Part shown: one piece after another, positions 49,281 to 56,789 of the stretch
Layout: each line of letters starts with the position of its first letter
Numbering within the stretch: the stretch's first letter is position 1
Source of the DNA: Desulfovibrio sp. X2
Lineage (GTDB): Bacteria; Desulfobacterota; Desulfovibrionia; Desulfovibrionales; Desulfovibrionaceae
Assembly (NCBI RefSeq): GCF_000422205.1
Contig: NZ_ATHV01000044.1
Coordinates: 62,001 to 126,000 of the forward strand
Direction of reading: 5' to 3'
DNA: 64,000 nucleotides
Program-made: the position numbers and the translations under genes
The notes under the pieces: generated by a model
Database searches by the model: none
Told to the model about the DNA's origin: nothing
Seen by the model: the letters and a program-made list of their open reading frames with translations, nothing else

Positions 49281-49432
49281 CGTCAGACCTCCCGTCTGCT
49301 TCGCGGGTCTCTCCCGCGCCGGCCCCTCTGTCGCACGTTTTCAGGAAAAAGTGCACGGGAAGATGCGCCCGGCTGGAGGAATGGGCAAGCATTGGCGAGT
49401 TTCATGTATTGAGAGGAAGCCTTTTCAGGATC

Positions 49433-49446
49433 ATGACATGTGTCAT
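49433..49446. promoter_or_regulatory. Candidate operator between the AraC and OYE genes
   Basis: ATGACA (49433-49438) and TGTCAT (49441-49446) form 6-bp inverted arms with a 2-nt spacer in the AT-richer part of the divergent gap. It could be bound by the AraC regulator; AraC sites are often direct repeats, so this is weak. Confidence 0.35.
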
Positions 49447-49524
49447 GCAGAACCTCCCGCCGCCCCCCCGAAGGCATGGCGCCCGGCCGGGGTGCGCGGG
49501 AAGACAACGAGGACGTACACGCAC

Positions 49525-50703
49525 ATGGCCCAATTGTTCGAGAGCGGATTCATCGGAACCCTGGTCCTCAAGAACCGCTTCGTGCGCTCCGCGACCTGGG
49601 AAGGCCGCGCGGCCGAGGACGGCGCCGCCACTCCGGAGCTGACCGCCATGATGGTCGAGCTGGCCCGGGGCGGCGTGGGGCTCATCATCACCGGCTACGC
49701 CTACGTGAGCCCGGAAGGGCAGTCGCAGACGCGCCAGCTCGCGGCCCACGACGACCGCTTCGTGGCCGGACTGGCCGAGATGACCGGGGCCGTGCACGAG
49801 GCGGGCGGACGGATCGCGCTGCAGATCGTGCACGCGGGATGCGCCGCCTCTCCGGCCGAGGGCGCGGTCCTCGGCCCCACGGACGCCGTGCCGGGCCGGG
49901 GCCCGGACGGCGAGGCGGGCGACGCCCCCGTCTGCCGGGCCGCGACGCGGGACGACCTCGCCCGCATCGCACAGGACTTCGCCCGGGCCGCGGCGCGCGG
50001 CAAGGCCGCGGGCTTCGACGCGGTGCAGCTGCACGCGGCGCACGGCTTCCTGCTCAGCCAGTTCCTCTCCCCGGCCCTCAACACGCGCACGGACGAGTAC
50101 GGCGGCACGCTGGAAAACCGCGCGCGCCTGCTGCTCGAGGTCACGGCCGCGGTGCGCGGCGCCGTGGGCCGGGACTATCCCCTGCTGGTCAAGCTGAACT
50201 CCGAGGACTTCCTGGAGAACGGCCTGACCCGCGAGGAGTCCGCCACCGTGGCGCACATGCTGGAGAAGGCGGGCGTGGACGGAGTGGAGCTCTCCGGCGG
50301 CACGGTCTTCTCCAGGCCCGAGCGCTCGGCCGTGCGGCCGGGATTTCTGAAGGACGCGGCGAGCGAGGTCTACTACCGCGAGGCCGCGGCGCTCTACAAA
50401 CGCCACGTGGGCATCCCGCTCCTGCTCGTGGGCGGCATCCGCTCCTATGAGGTGGCCGAGGAGCTGGTGCGCGGCCGCGTGGCCGACTACGTCTCGCTCT
50501 CCAGGCCGCTCATCTGCGAGCCGGGCCTCGTGCGCCGCTGGCAGGAGGGCGACCGCCGCAGGGCGCGCTGCGTCTCGGACAACGCCTGCTTCGCCCCGGC
50601 CGTTGCGGGCCAGGGCGAGCTCTGCGCCACCACGCAGGGCAGGTGGCATCTCGCCGGATTCCCGGGCGCATCTCCGGAAGCCTCCCTGGCCGAGACCGCC
50701 TGA
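49525..50703 (+). CDS. Old Yellow Enzyme-family NADH:flavin oxidoreductase
   Basis: 392 residues forming an FMN-binding TIM barrel; reduces activated C=C bonds (enones, nitro compounds). The barrel starts with LFESGFIGTLVLKNRFVRSATWE. The substrate/FMN His region is VQLHAAHGFLLSQFLSPALN near 172 (H-A-A-H), followed by DEYGGTLENRARLLLEV and the phosphate-binding VGGIRS near 300. There are no C-terminal iron-sulfur or dehydrogenase domains, so it is a simple OYE rather than an enoate reductase. ATG 49525 has GAGGA 11 bases upstream. It is divergent from the AraC gene. Confidence 0.9.
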   Translation: MAQLFESGFIGTLVLKNRFVRSATWEGRAAEDGAATPELTAMMVELARGGVGLIITGYAYVSPEGQSQTRQLAAHDDRFVAGLAEMTGAVHEAGGRIALQIVHAGCAASPAEGAVLGPTDAVPGRGPDGEAGDAPVCRAATRDDLARIAQDFARAAARGKAAGFDAVQLHAAHGFLLSQFLSPALNTRTDEYGGTLENRARLLLEVTAAVRGAVGRDYPLLVKLNSEDFLENGLTREESATVAHMLEKAGVDGVELSGGTVFSRPERSAVRPGFLKDAASEVYYREAAALYKRHVGIPLLLVGGIRSYEVAEELVRGRVADYVSLSRPLICEPGLVRRWQEGDRRRARCVSDNACFAPAVAGQGELCATTQGRWHLAGFPGASPEASLAETA

Positions 50704-51012
50704 CCCGTTCGCCCGGAAGGCCCGGGCGCGCCTGTGCCGTGGCGCGGCCGCAAGAGGCCGCCCCCCTTCCGGCGCGCTCCGGCTCCCCGGTGCACCCGGC
50801 CCGCGAGGTCCGCGCCCCGGCCCCGGGGGGGCTTTTGCGGGCTGCAACCGGATTGTCTCTTTATATCATTACTATGTATTTCCATATGATCAGGCAATGA
50901 TTTTGCAGAAATCGGTATTCTTCTTCCACATGTAAATAGCTTACTGACTGTGCATCGCTGCGGCTTCCCGCGCCCGGTGGAGAGGCGCGCCGTGCCGCGG
51001 CGAAAAGGAGAC
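50704..51012. other. 309-bp intergenic region with an AT-rich island
   Basis: No gene. 50850-50945 is strikingly AT-rich compared with its surroundings (TTTATATCATTACTATG, then CCATATGATCAGG). It probably contains the promoter of the aldo/keto reductase gene; no pair of boxes with good spacing stands out. Confidence 0.5.
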
Positions 51013-52224
51013 ATGACCATGCTGTACAGGAAAATGCCGAAAAACGGGGACGAGCTCTCCATTCTGGGCTTCGGGTGCATGCGCCTGCCCATGGCGGACG
51101 GGGCCATCGACGAACCGCGGGCCATCGCCCAGATCCGCGCGGCCGTGGACAAGGGCGTCAACTACATGGACACGGCCTGGCCGTACCATGCCGGGGCGAG
51201 CGAGCCCCTGCTGGGCAAGGCGCTTCGCGACGGCTACCGCGAGCGCGTGAAGGTGGCCACCAAGCTGCCCTCCTGGCTGATCAAGAGCCGCGAGGACATG
51301 GACACCTTCCTGAACGCCCAGCTCGAGCGCCTGGGCACGGACCGCATCGACTACTACCTGGTGCACGCCCTGGACGGCGGGCTCTGGGACAGCGTGGAGG
51401 CGCTCGGCATCGCCGAGTTCCTGGACACGGCCAGGCGCGACGGCCGCATCGTCAACGCGGGCTTCTCGTTCCACGGCCTGCTGCCGGACTTCAAGCGCAT
51501 CGTGGACGCCCACCCCTGGGAGTTCTGCCAGATCCAGTACAACTTCCTGGACCAGGCGTTCCAGGCCGGGACCGAGGGGCTCGAGTACGCCGCCGCCAGG
51601 GGGCTCGGCGTGGTCATCATGGAGCCGCTGCGCGGCGGCAGCCTCGGCAGGCCCGAGCAGCCGCCCGCCGTGGCCGGGATCTGGGATACGGCCCCCACGC
51701 GCCGCACCCCGGTGGAGTGGGCGCTGCGCTGGGTCTGGAACCGGCCCGAGGTCACGCTGCTGCTCTCCGGCATGAACGAGGAGGCGCACATCGAGCAGAA
51801 CCTGGCCGTGGCCTCCGAGGCACTGCCCGGCTCCCTCGCCCCGGAGGAGCTCGAACTCGTCGACCGTGCGGCCCGCGCCTACCACGAGCTCATGCAGGTC
51901 GGCTGCACGGGCTGCGGCTACTGCATGCCGTGCCCCGCGGGCGTGTCCATCCCCAAGTGCTTCGACTCCTACAACCGCATGCACATGTTCGGCGACCCGG
52001 ACACCGCGAAGTTCTTCTACGCCGCCGGCGTGGGCGGGCAGATCGGCCTCGAGGAGCCGGGCTTCGCCTCGCAGTGCGTGGCCTGCGGCGAGTGCCTGGA
52101 GAAGTGCCCGCAGCACATCCGGATCCCGGATGTGCTCGAGAAGGTGGCGGCCGAGATGGAGGACGCGGGCCTGGACGCCCGCCTGGCCGCGGCCAGGAAA
52201 CTGTTCAGGGTCCGCCCGCAGTAG
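51013..52224 (+). CDS. Aldo/keto reductase with C-terminal 4Fe-4S ferredoxin-like domain
   Basis: 403 residues. The AKR barrel (residues ~1-285) has LGFGCMRLPM near 19, the catalytic Tyr in DTAWPYHAG near 57 and Lys in VATKLPSW near 82. The C-terminal ~115 residues carry two cysteine groups, CTGCGYCMPCPAG near 300 and CVACGECLEKCPQHI near 358, a pattern for two 4Fe-4S clusters. Such fusions are common in anaerobes and probably use ferredoxin or membrane electrons. ATG 51013 is preceded by AAAAGGAG. It lies 89 bases upstream of larC, on the same strand. Confidence 0.88.
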   Translation: MTMLYRKMPKNGDELSILGFGCMRLPMADGAIDEPRAIAQIRAAVDKGVNYMDTAWPYHAGASEPLLGKALRDGYRERVKVATKLPSWLIKSREDMDTFLNAQLERLGTDRIDYYLVHALDGGLWDSVEALGIAEFLDTARRDGRIVNAGFSFHGLLPDFKRIVDAHPWEFCQIQYNFLDQAFQAGTEGLEYAAARGLGVVIMEPLRGGSLGRPEQPPAVAGIWDTAPTRRTPVEWALRWVWNRPEVTLLLSGMNEEAHIEQNLAVASEALPGSLAPEELELVDRAARAYHELMQVGCTGCGYCMPCPAGVSIPKCFDSYNRMHMFGDPDTAKFFYAAGVGGQIGLEEPGFASQCVACGECLEKCPQHIRIPDVLEKVAAEMEDAGLDARLAAARKLFRVRPQ

Positions 52225-52247
52225 CCCGCCCGCAGGAAAAACGATCC

Positions 52248-52292
52248 GGGACGCGGACGGTCCTCGGGCCGTCCTCGGGCCGTCCGCGTCTC
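52248..52292 (+). repeat. Strong hairpin with tandem repeat in the loop, between the AKR gene and larC
   Basis: ACGCGGACGG (52251-52260) is the reverse complement of 52280-52289; pairing extends a few bases outward. The loop side contains TCCTCGGGCCG twice in tandem (52261-52271, 52272-52282). There is no T-run, so it may attenuate rather than end transcription before larC. Confidence 0.4.
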
Positions 52293-52313
52293 CCCGGACA
52301 CTGGAAAGCATCC

Positions 52314-53606
52314 ATGAAGATACTCTATTACGACTGCTTCGCCGGGCTTTGCGGCGACATGAACCTGGCCGCCATGCTCCACCTGGGCGTGGAGGCGGAC
52401 CATCTGCGCGCCGGGCTCTCCAGGCTCGGCCTGGACGACGAGTTCGAGCTCAGGGTCTCGCGCGACGCGCGCATGGGCATCCACGGGCTGCGCGTGGACG
52501 TGGTGCTGCGCGCCGAGGAGCACGCGCACGGTCATCGGCACGGTCATCGGCACGGTCATCGGCACGATCACGGGCACGATCACGGGCACGATCACGGCCA
52601 CCACCATCACGGCCACCCGCCGCAGCGCGGCCTGCGCGAGATCGAGGCCCTCATCGGGAAGAGCGGGCTGCCCGAGGCCGTGAAGAACACGAGCCTGGCG
52701 ATCTTTCGCCGCGTGGCCGAGGCCGAGGCCCGGGTGCACGGCAAGGACCTCTACGAGGTGCATTTCCACGAGGTCGGGGCCACGGACTCCATAGTGGACA
52801 TCGTGGGCGCGGCCATCTGCTTCCACGCGCTCGGCGTGGACGAGGTCTGGGCCTCCCCGCCCGAGCTCGGCGGCGGCTTCGTGCGCTGCGCGCACGGCCT
52901 CATCCCGGTGCCCGCCCCGGCCACGGTGGAGATCCTCCAGGGCCTCCCCGCCACGCGCGGGGCCACGGACAAGGAGACGACCACGCCCACGGGCGCGGCC
53001 ATCCTGGCCACACTCGCCACGCGCTTCACCGCCCGCCCGGAGATGGTCGTGGAACGCACGGCCTACGGCATAGGGCACCGCGACGACGAGATCCCGAACG
53101 TGCTGCGCGTGCATCTGGCCCGCGCGGCCGAAGAGGCGGAGGAGCCCACGCCCCGCGCCTCGGCGGGCGGCACGGTGCACGAGGCGCGGCTGCTCTCGTG
53201 CAACATCGACGACATGACCGGCGAGGCGCTCGGCGCGGCCATGGACCTGCTCCTGGAGGAGGGGGCCATGGACGTGCACTTCACGCCCATCGTGATGAAG
53301 AAGAACCGGCCCGCCACCTGCCTCTCGCTGCTCTGCGCGGCGGGCGACGAGGAGCGCTTCAAGGAGCTGCTCTTCCGCCACACCACCACGCTCGGCATCA
53401 AGAGTTTCCCGCTCGAGAAGACCGTGCTCGAGACGCGCTTCACGCGGCTGGAGACGCCGCTCGGCCCGGTGACCATGAAGGACGCCCTGCTGGACGGCAG
53501 GATCGTGCGCTCCAAGCCGGAGTTCGAGGACTGCCGGGAGCTCGCCCGCAGCCACGGCATCCCCCTGTCCGAGGTCTACCTGCAGATCGGCAAGGTGCGG
53601 GAGTAG
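52314..53606 (+). CDS. larC: Nickel-pincer cofactor biosynthesis protein LarC (nickel insertion)
   Basis: Inserts nickel into the pincer mononucleotide made by LarB and LarE, using CTP. The 430-residue product has the N-terminal LarC motif LYYDCFAGLCGDMNLAAML (4-22) and a metal-rich loop of Arg/Asp/Gly/His repeats near 70-100. It also has FHEVGATDSIVDIVGAA near 155, PTGAAILATL near 225 and the C-terminal nucleotide part with CNIDDMTGEALG near 300 and HFTPIVMKKNRPA near 322. It is one uninterrupted frame, unlike Lactobacillus plantarum, in which larC needs a frameshift. ATG 52314 has GGAAAG upstream. Confidence 0.95.
   Translation: MKILYYDCFAGLCGDMNLAAMLHLGVEADHLRAGLSRLGLDDEFELRVSRDARMGIHGLRVDVVLRAEEHAHGHRHGHRHGHRHDHGHDHGHDHGHHHHGHPPQRGLREIEALIGKSGLPEAVKNTSLAIFRRVAEAEARVHGKDLYEVHFHEVGATDSIVDIVGAAICFHALGVDEVWASPPELGGGFVRCAHGLIPVPAPATVEILQGLPATRGATDKETTTPTGAAILATLATRFTARPEMVVERTAYGIGHRDDEIPNVLRVHLARAAEEAEEPTPRASAGGTVHEARLLSCNIDDMTGEALGAAMDLLLEEGAMDVHFTPIVMKKNRPATCLSLLCAAGDEERFKELLFRHTTTLGIKSFPLEKTVLETRFTRLETPLGPVTMKDALLDGRIVRSKPEFEDCRELARSHGIPLSEVYLQIGKVRE
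52527..52598 (+). repeat. 12-bp tandem repeats in larC encoding a His-rich loop
   Basis: CACGGTCATCGG occurs three times (52527-52562) and CACGATCACGGG three times (52563-52598, last copy ending C). Each unit encodes four residues with two His, for example HGHR or HDHG. Perfect DNA-level identity suggests recent expansion by slippage. Confidence 0.9.
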
Positions 53607-53613
53607 CCTGCCC

Positions 53614-54459
53614 ATGGACCCGTCCATGTACACGTCCCCCGAGACAGAGGCCGGATACGCCCGGCTGCTGGAGCGACTGCGCGCCGAGGGAAGGGTGCTC
53701 GTGGCCTTTTCCGGCGGCGTGGACAGCACCTTCCTGCTGCACGCCGCCTGCGTCGCGGCCGGGACCTCCGGCCGGGTGCTGGCCGTGACCCTGGCCACGC
53801 CCTACATTGCGCGGGCCGAGATCGCCGAGGCGCGGGCCGCGGCCGCGGCCCTGCGCGTGGAGCACCGCGTGCTCGAGCTGCCCTTTCCCGAGGAGCTGCG
53901 CGCCAACCCGGCCGAGCGCTGCTACCTGTGCAAGCGCCGCCTCTTCTCGCTGCTCCTGGAGATGGCCTCGGCCGAGGCCGTCGGCCGCGTCCTTGACGGC
54001 ACCAATGCCGACGACCTGGGCGACCACCGCCCCGGGCTCAAGGCCCTGCGCGAGCTCGCCATCGAGAGCCCGCTCCTGGACGCCGGGCTCGGCAAGGCGG
54101 AGATCCGCGCGCTCTCGCGCGCCTTCGGCCTTTCCACCTGGGACAAGCCCGCGGCCGCCTGCCTGCTCTCGCGCATCCCCCACGGCACGCGGGTCGCGGA
54201 GGAGGAGCTTCGGCGCATCGAGGCGGCCGAGGAGTTCCTGAAGGACAGCGGCTTTGCGGCCGTGCGCGTGCGCAGCCACGGCGACGTGGCGCGCATCGAG
54301 GTCCCGGCCGGGCAGGTCGCGGCGCTCGCGGCCGCGGCCGCGCGGCTCGGCGTGGACGCGCGGCTCAAGGCGCTCGGCTACGCCCACGTGGCCCTGGACC
54401 TGGCCGGATACCGCATGGGCAGCCTGAACGAGACGGAAAACCCGGGGCACGCCCTTTGA
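53614..54459 (+). CDS. larE: ATP-dependent sulfur transferase LarE
   Basis: Adenylates and thiolates the carboxylates of the LarB product to give the sulfur pincer. The 281-residue product has an N-type ATP pyrophosphatase loop VAFSGGVDSTFLLHAA (30-45). RCYLCKRRLFSLL is near 108, DGTNADDLGDHRPGL near 135 and AAACLLSRIPHGTRV near 185. The Cys of the last stretch occupies the area of the sacrificial Cys in L. plantarum LarE. The additional C-x2-C at ~108 may instead point to a 4Fe-4S LarE; this needs an alignment. It starts seven bases after larC and precedes larB. Confidence 0.93.
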   Translation: MDPSMYTSPETEAGYARLLERLRAEGRVLVAFSGGVDSTFLLHAACVAAGTSGRVLAVTLATPYIARAEIAEARAAAAALRVEHRVLELPFPEELRANPAERCYLCKRRLFSLLLEMASAEAVGRVLDGTNADDLGDHRPGLKALRELAIESPLLDAGLGKAEIRALSRAFGLSTWDKPAAACLLSRIPHGTRVAEEELRRIEAAEEFLKDSGFAAVRVRSHGDVARIEVPAGQVAALAAAAARLGVDARLKALGYAHVALDLAGYRMGSLNETENPGHAL

Positions 54460-54487
54460 GGACGCCCGGAGCAGCCGGAAGTATACG

Positions 54488-55336
54488 ATGAGCGACCCGA
54501 TGGACACGATGACAAACGAAACGACGAAGGATGCGGCGAACGAAACGGCGAAGTGCGCGGCGCACGAGGATCTCGGCGGCACCGAGGCCTCCCTGCGCGC
54601 ACTGCTCGGCGCGGTGCGCGACGGCGGCCTGGACGTGGAGCAGGGCATGGAGCGGCTGCGCGACCTGCCCTTCCTCGACCTCGGCCACACCAAGCTCGAC
54701 CTGCACCGCAGCCTGCGCAACGGCTTTCCCGAGGTCGTCTACGGCGCGGGCAAGACCCCCGAGCAGATGGTGGAGATATTCCTGCGCCTGCGCGACCACG
54801 ACCACGTGCTGGCCACGCGCGTGCCGCCCGAGACGGCCCTGCGCGTGCAGGAGGCCTGCCCCGGGGCGGAGTACAACCCCGTGGCCCGCACCCTGACCCT
54901 GGTCCGGGGCGAGATCGCGTACCGGGGCGGGGAGATCTGCATCGTCACGGCCGGAACGTCCGACCTGCCCGTGGCCGAGGAGGCCCGCGTGACCTGCGCG
55001 ATGCTCGGCAGCCGGGCCTTCGTGGTCTCGGACGTGGGCGTGGCGGGCATCCACCGCCTGCTCGACCGGCTGGACCGCATCCGGCAGGCGAGCGTGATCG
55101 TCGTTGTGGCGGGCATGGAAGGGGCGCTGGCCAGCGTCGTGGGCGGGCTCGTCTCCACGCCCATCATCGCGGTGCCCACCTCGGTGGGCTACGGCGCCTC
55201 GTTCGGCGGCCTCTCCGCCCTGCTCGGCATGCTCACCTCATGCGCCAGCGGCGTCAGCGTGGTGAACATCGACAACGGCTTCGGCGCGGCCTGCGCGGCC
55301 TGCAAGATCAACAACCTCGTCGCGGCCCGCTCCTGA
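54488..55336 (+). CDS. larB: Pyridinium-3,5-biscarboxylic acid mononucleotide synthase LarB
   Basis: Carboxylates and hydrolyses nicotinic acid adenine dinucleotide, the first step of the nickel-pincer cofactor. The 282-residue product has a non-conserved charged N-terminus (~1-45). The central LarB region is LDLGHTKLDLHRSLRNGFPEV near 58 and VIPE-like PEQMVEIF. The C-terminal PurE-like domain has IVTAGTSDLPVAEEA near 155, DVGVAGIHRLL near 185 and the glycine-rich VVAGMEGALASVVGGL near 205, with a late MLTSCASGVSVVNIDNGFG. Starts 28 bases after larE. larA, the usual client, is absent from the window. Confidence 0.95.
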   Translation: MSDPMDTMTNETTKDAANETAKCAAHEDLGGTEASLRALLGAVRDGGLDVEQGMERLRDLPFLDLGHTKLDLHRSLRNGFPEVVYGAGKTPEQMVEIFLRLRDHDHVLATRVPPETALRVQEACPGAEYNPVARTLTLVRGEIAYRGGEICIVTAGTSDLPVAEEARVTCAMLGSRAFVVSDVGVAGIHRLLDRLDRIRQASVIVVVAGMEGALASVVGGLVSTPIIAVPTSVGYGASFGGLSALLGMLTSCASGVSVVNIDNGFGAACAACKINNLVAARS

Positions 55337-55393
55337 TCCGCTCCGTCCTTCGCGTCCAGTCCCGTTTCCGCGAAGCACGCCGCAAGGCCGCGG

Positions 55394-55966
55394 TCAGTCG
55401 ATGTCCGTGGCGATGATGACGTGGACTCTCCGTTCCTTGGTCTGGGCCAGCACCCAGGTGTAATCCCAGGAACCCATGAAGAACGTCGTCCAAGGTTCAT
55501 AGCAGTCGAAAAAGAGCGTATTCTCGTAGTCGCGGCCGATCAGTGTATCGACTGCCGCGTTTGCAAGTTCCCGCACCTCGACGGCAGTCATCTCCGGCCG
55601 TAGGTACACTCCTCCGGAATACAGTGCGGATGCCATGCGGAACGGCATTTCCAAGGAATACCTGAGGATGAACTGTGAATCGAGCTCTTCGTCGACGTGT
55701 CCGAGATGCAATGAATAACGCACGTAGTCCGATGACATGAAATTGTTGAAGAACGACATCTCGTATAAGCGGTTCTTGGACCAGTACCACTCGAACGCAT
55801 CATGGTGTCCGATCTGAAAGGATCGGTACATGACTGAGCCGTTCGCGTATACTTTCGCCAGCTCCTTCAGATAGGTCTGCAACGGGGCGTTCGGGATGTC
55901 TATCATGTGGACGTCTATCGATGCCCACATCTTCGTCAGTTCCGCAGGATCAGGGGCTTCGCTCAT
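55394..55966 (-). CDS. Orphan protein of unknown function, lower GC than surroundings
   Basis: 190 residues; family not recognised. No signal peptide or membrane helix. It is rich in aromatic residues: FEWYWSKNRLYEMSFFNNFM near 58 and EPWTTFFMGSWDYTWVLAQ near 158. There is a short hydrophilic N-terminus (MSEAPDPAELTKMW). ATG 55966 has GAGGAAGC directly upstream, so expression is credible. The coding sequence has visibly lower GC and less third-position G/C bias than all neighbours, as does part of the 212-base gap to its right, suggesting horizontal acquisition. It could be an immunity, anti-phage or host-specific protein, but nothing in the sequence assigns it. Confidence 0.6.
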   Translation of the reverse strand: MSEAPDPAELTKMWASIDVHMIDIPNAPLQTYLKELAKVYANGSVMYRSFQIGHHDAFEWYWSKNRLYEMSFFNNFMSSDYVRYSLHLGHVDEELDSQFILRYSLEMPFRMASALYSGGVYLRPEMTAVEVRELANAAVDTLIGRDYENTLFFDCYEPWTTFFMGSWDYTWVLAQTKERRVHVIIATDID

Positions 55967-56178
55967 GCTTCCTCGTGGAGAACGTTGTCGGCTTCCCTTC
56001 ACCTCGCGCGCCGAAAACACATCCCGCGATGCCCGCAGAGACGCAAAAGCCGAAGAGATCAGGAAGAACATGGACTGGTCGGTACCACAGGCGTAACGGC
56101 TTGTATATTCAACCGAAACTGTCCTGAATGTTCCCCGGCCCGCCCCGCCGCCGTCCTCTTCCCTCTCCTTCCCCCCGC

Positions 56179-56730
56179 TCATCCCTTCCGGGCCAGCCCG
56201 GCCTCGCGCTGGTAGAGCATCATGTCGGTCAGGAGGTCGGGGATGCCGGATTGGGCGAGCATGGCGTCCACCTGGCCGCGGTGGTGGGCCTGGTGGTTGA
56301 AGAGGTGGCAGGCGGCCTGCCAGAGGGGGTGCAGCCAGGCCTCGCCCGAGGTGGTGCGGCAGGTGATCTCCCGAGAGAGGTCGACTGGAGCGAGTGACTG
56401 GGTCCAGTCGACGACGGCCTGGTCGCAGGCCTCGCGCGCCGCGGCCCAGGCCGCCGCGTCCGGGCACTCGTCCGGGTCGCCGCGCTGGTCGAGCTTCGGG
56501 AGGGGCGTGCCCTGGAAGCGGGCCAGCCAGATGCGGTCGGCCCAGAGCACGTGGCAGAGCACGCCCTGAAGGGAGCCGTACCAGGAGGCGCGCGGCCGGG
56601 CGTATTCCCCGGGCGGCAGGCGCAGAAGGGCCTGGGCCAGGCGGCGGTCGGCGAAGCGGCCTGCCTCGGCCTGGATGCGGAAGACGTCGATGAGGCTCGG
56701 GGACGGAATCCGGGGCGTCTCGGGAGGCAT
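56179..56730 (-). CDS. DinB-family protein
   Basis: 183 residues of the DinB/YfiT-like four-helix bundle, a metal-binding fold of diverse use. Metal-site His residues can be read in GVLCHVLWADRIWLARF (His ~57), HLFNHQAHHRGQVDAML (three to four His near 142-155), close to the family's H...HxxxH layout. Members include thiol S-transferases and damage-induced proteins of unknown role. ATG 56730 has GGAGG seven bases upstream. It lies 59 bases after the diguanylate cyclase gene stop on the same strand. Confidence 0.85.
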   Translation of the reverse strand: MPPETPRIPSPSLIDVFRIQAEAGRFADRRLAQALLRLPPGEYARPRASWYGSLQGVLCHVLWADRIWLARFQGTPLPKLDQRGDPDECPDAAAWAAAREACDQAVVDWTQSLAPVDLSREITCRTTSGEAWLHPLWQAACHLFNHQAHHRGQVDAMLAQSGIPDLLTDMMLYQREAGLARKG

Positions 56731-56789
56731 GGTGCATCCTCCGATGGAAGGGTTGGGGGAGGCTCTGCGGGCGGGGCCTGGACGGCGCG

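Noticed and set aside
52527-52598. CRISPR-like repeats in larC
   Set aside because: Contiguous 12-bp repeats with no spacers, in frame and encoding a His-rich loop typical of LarC.
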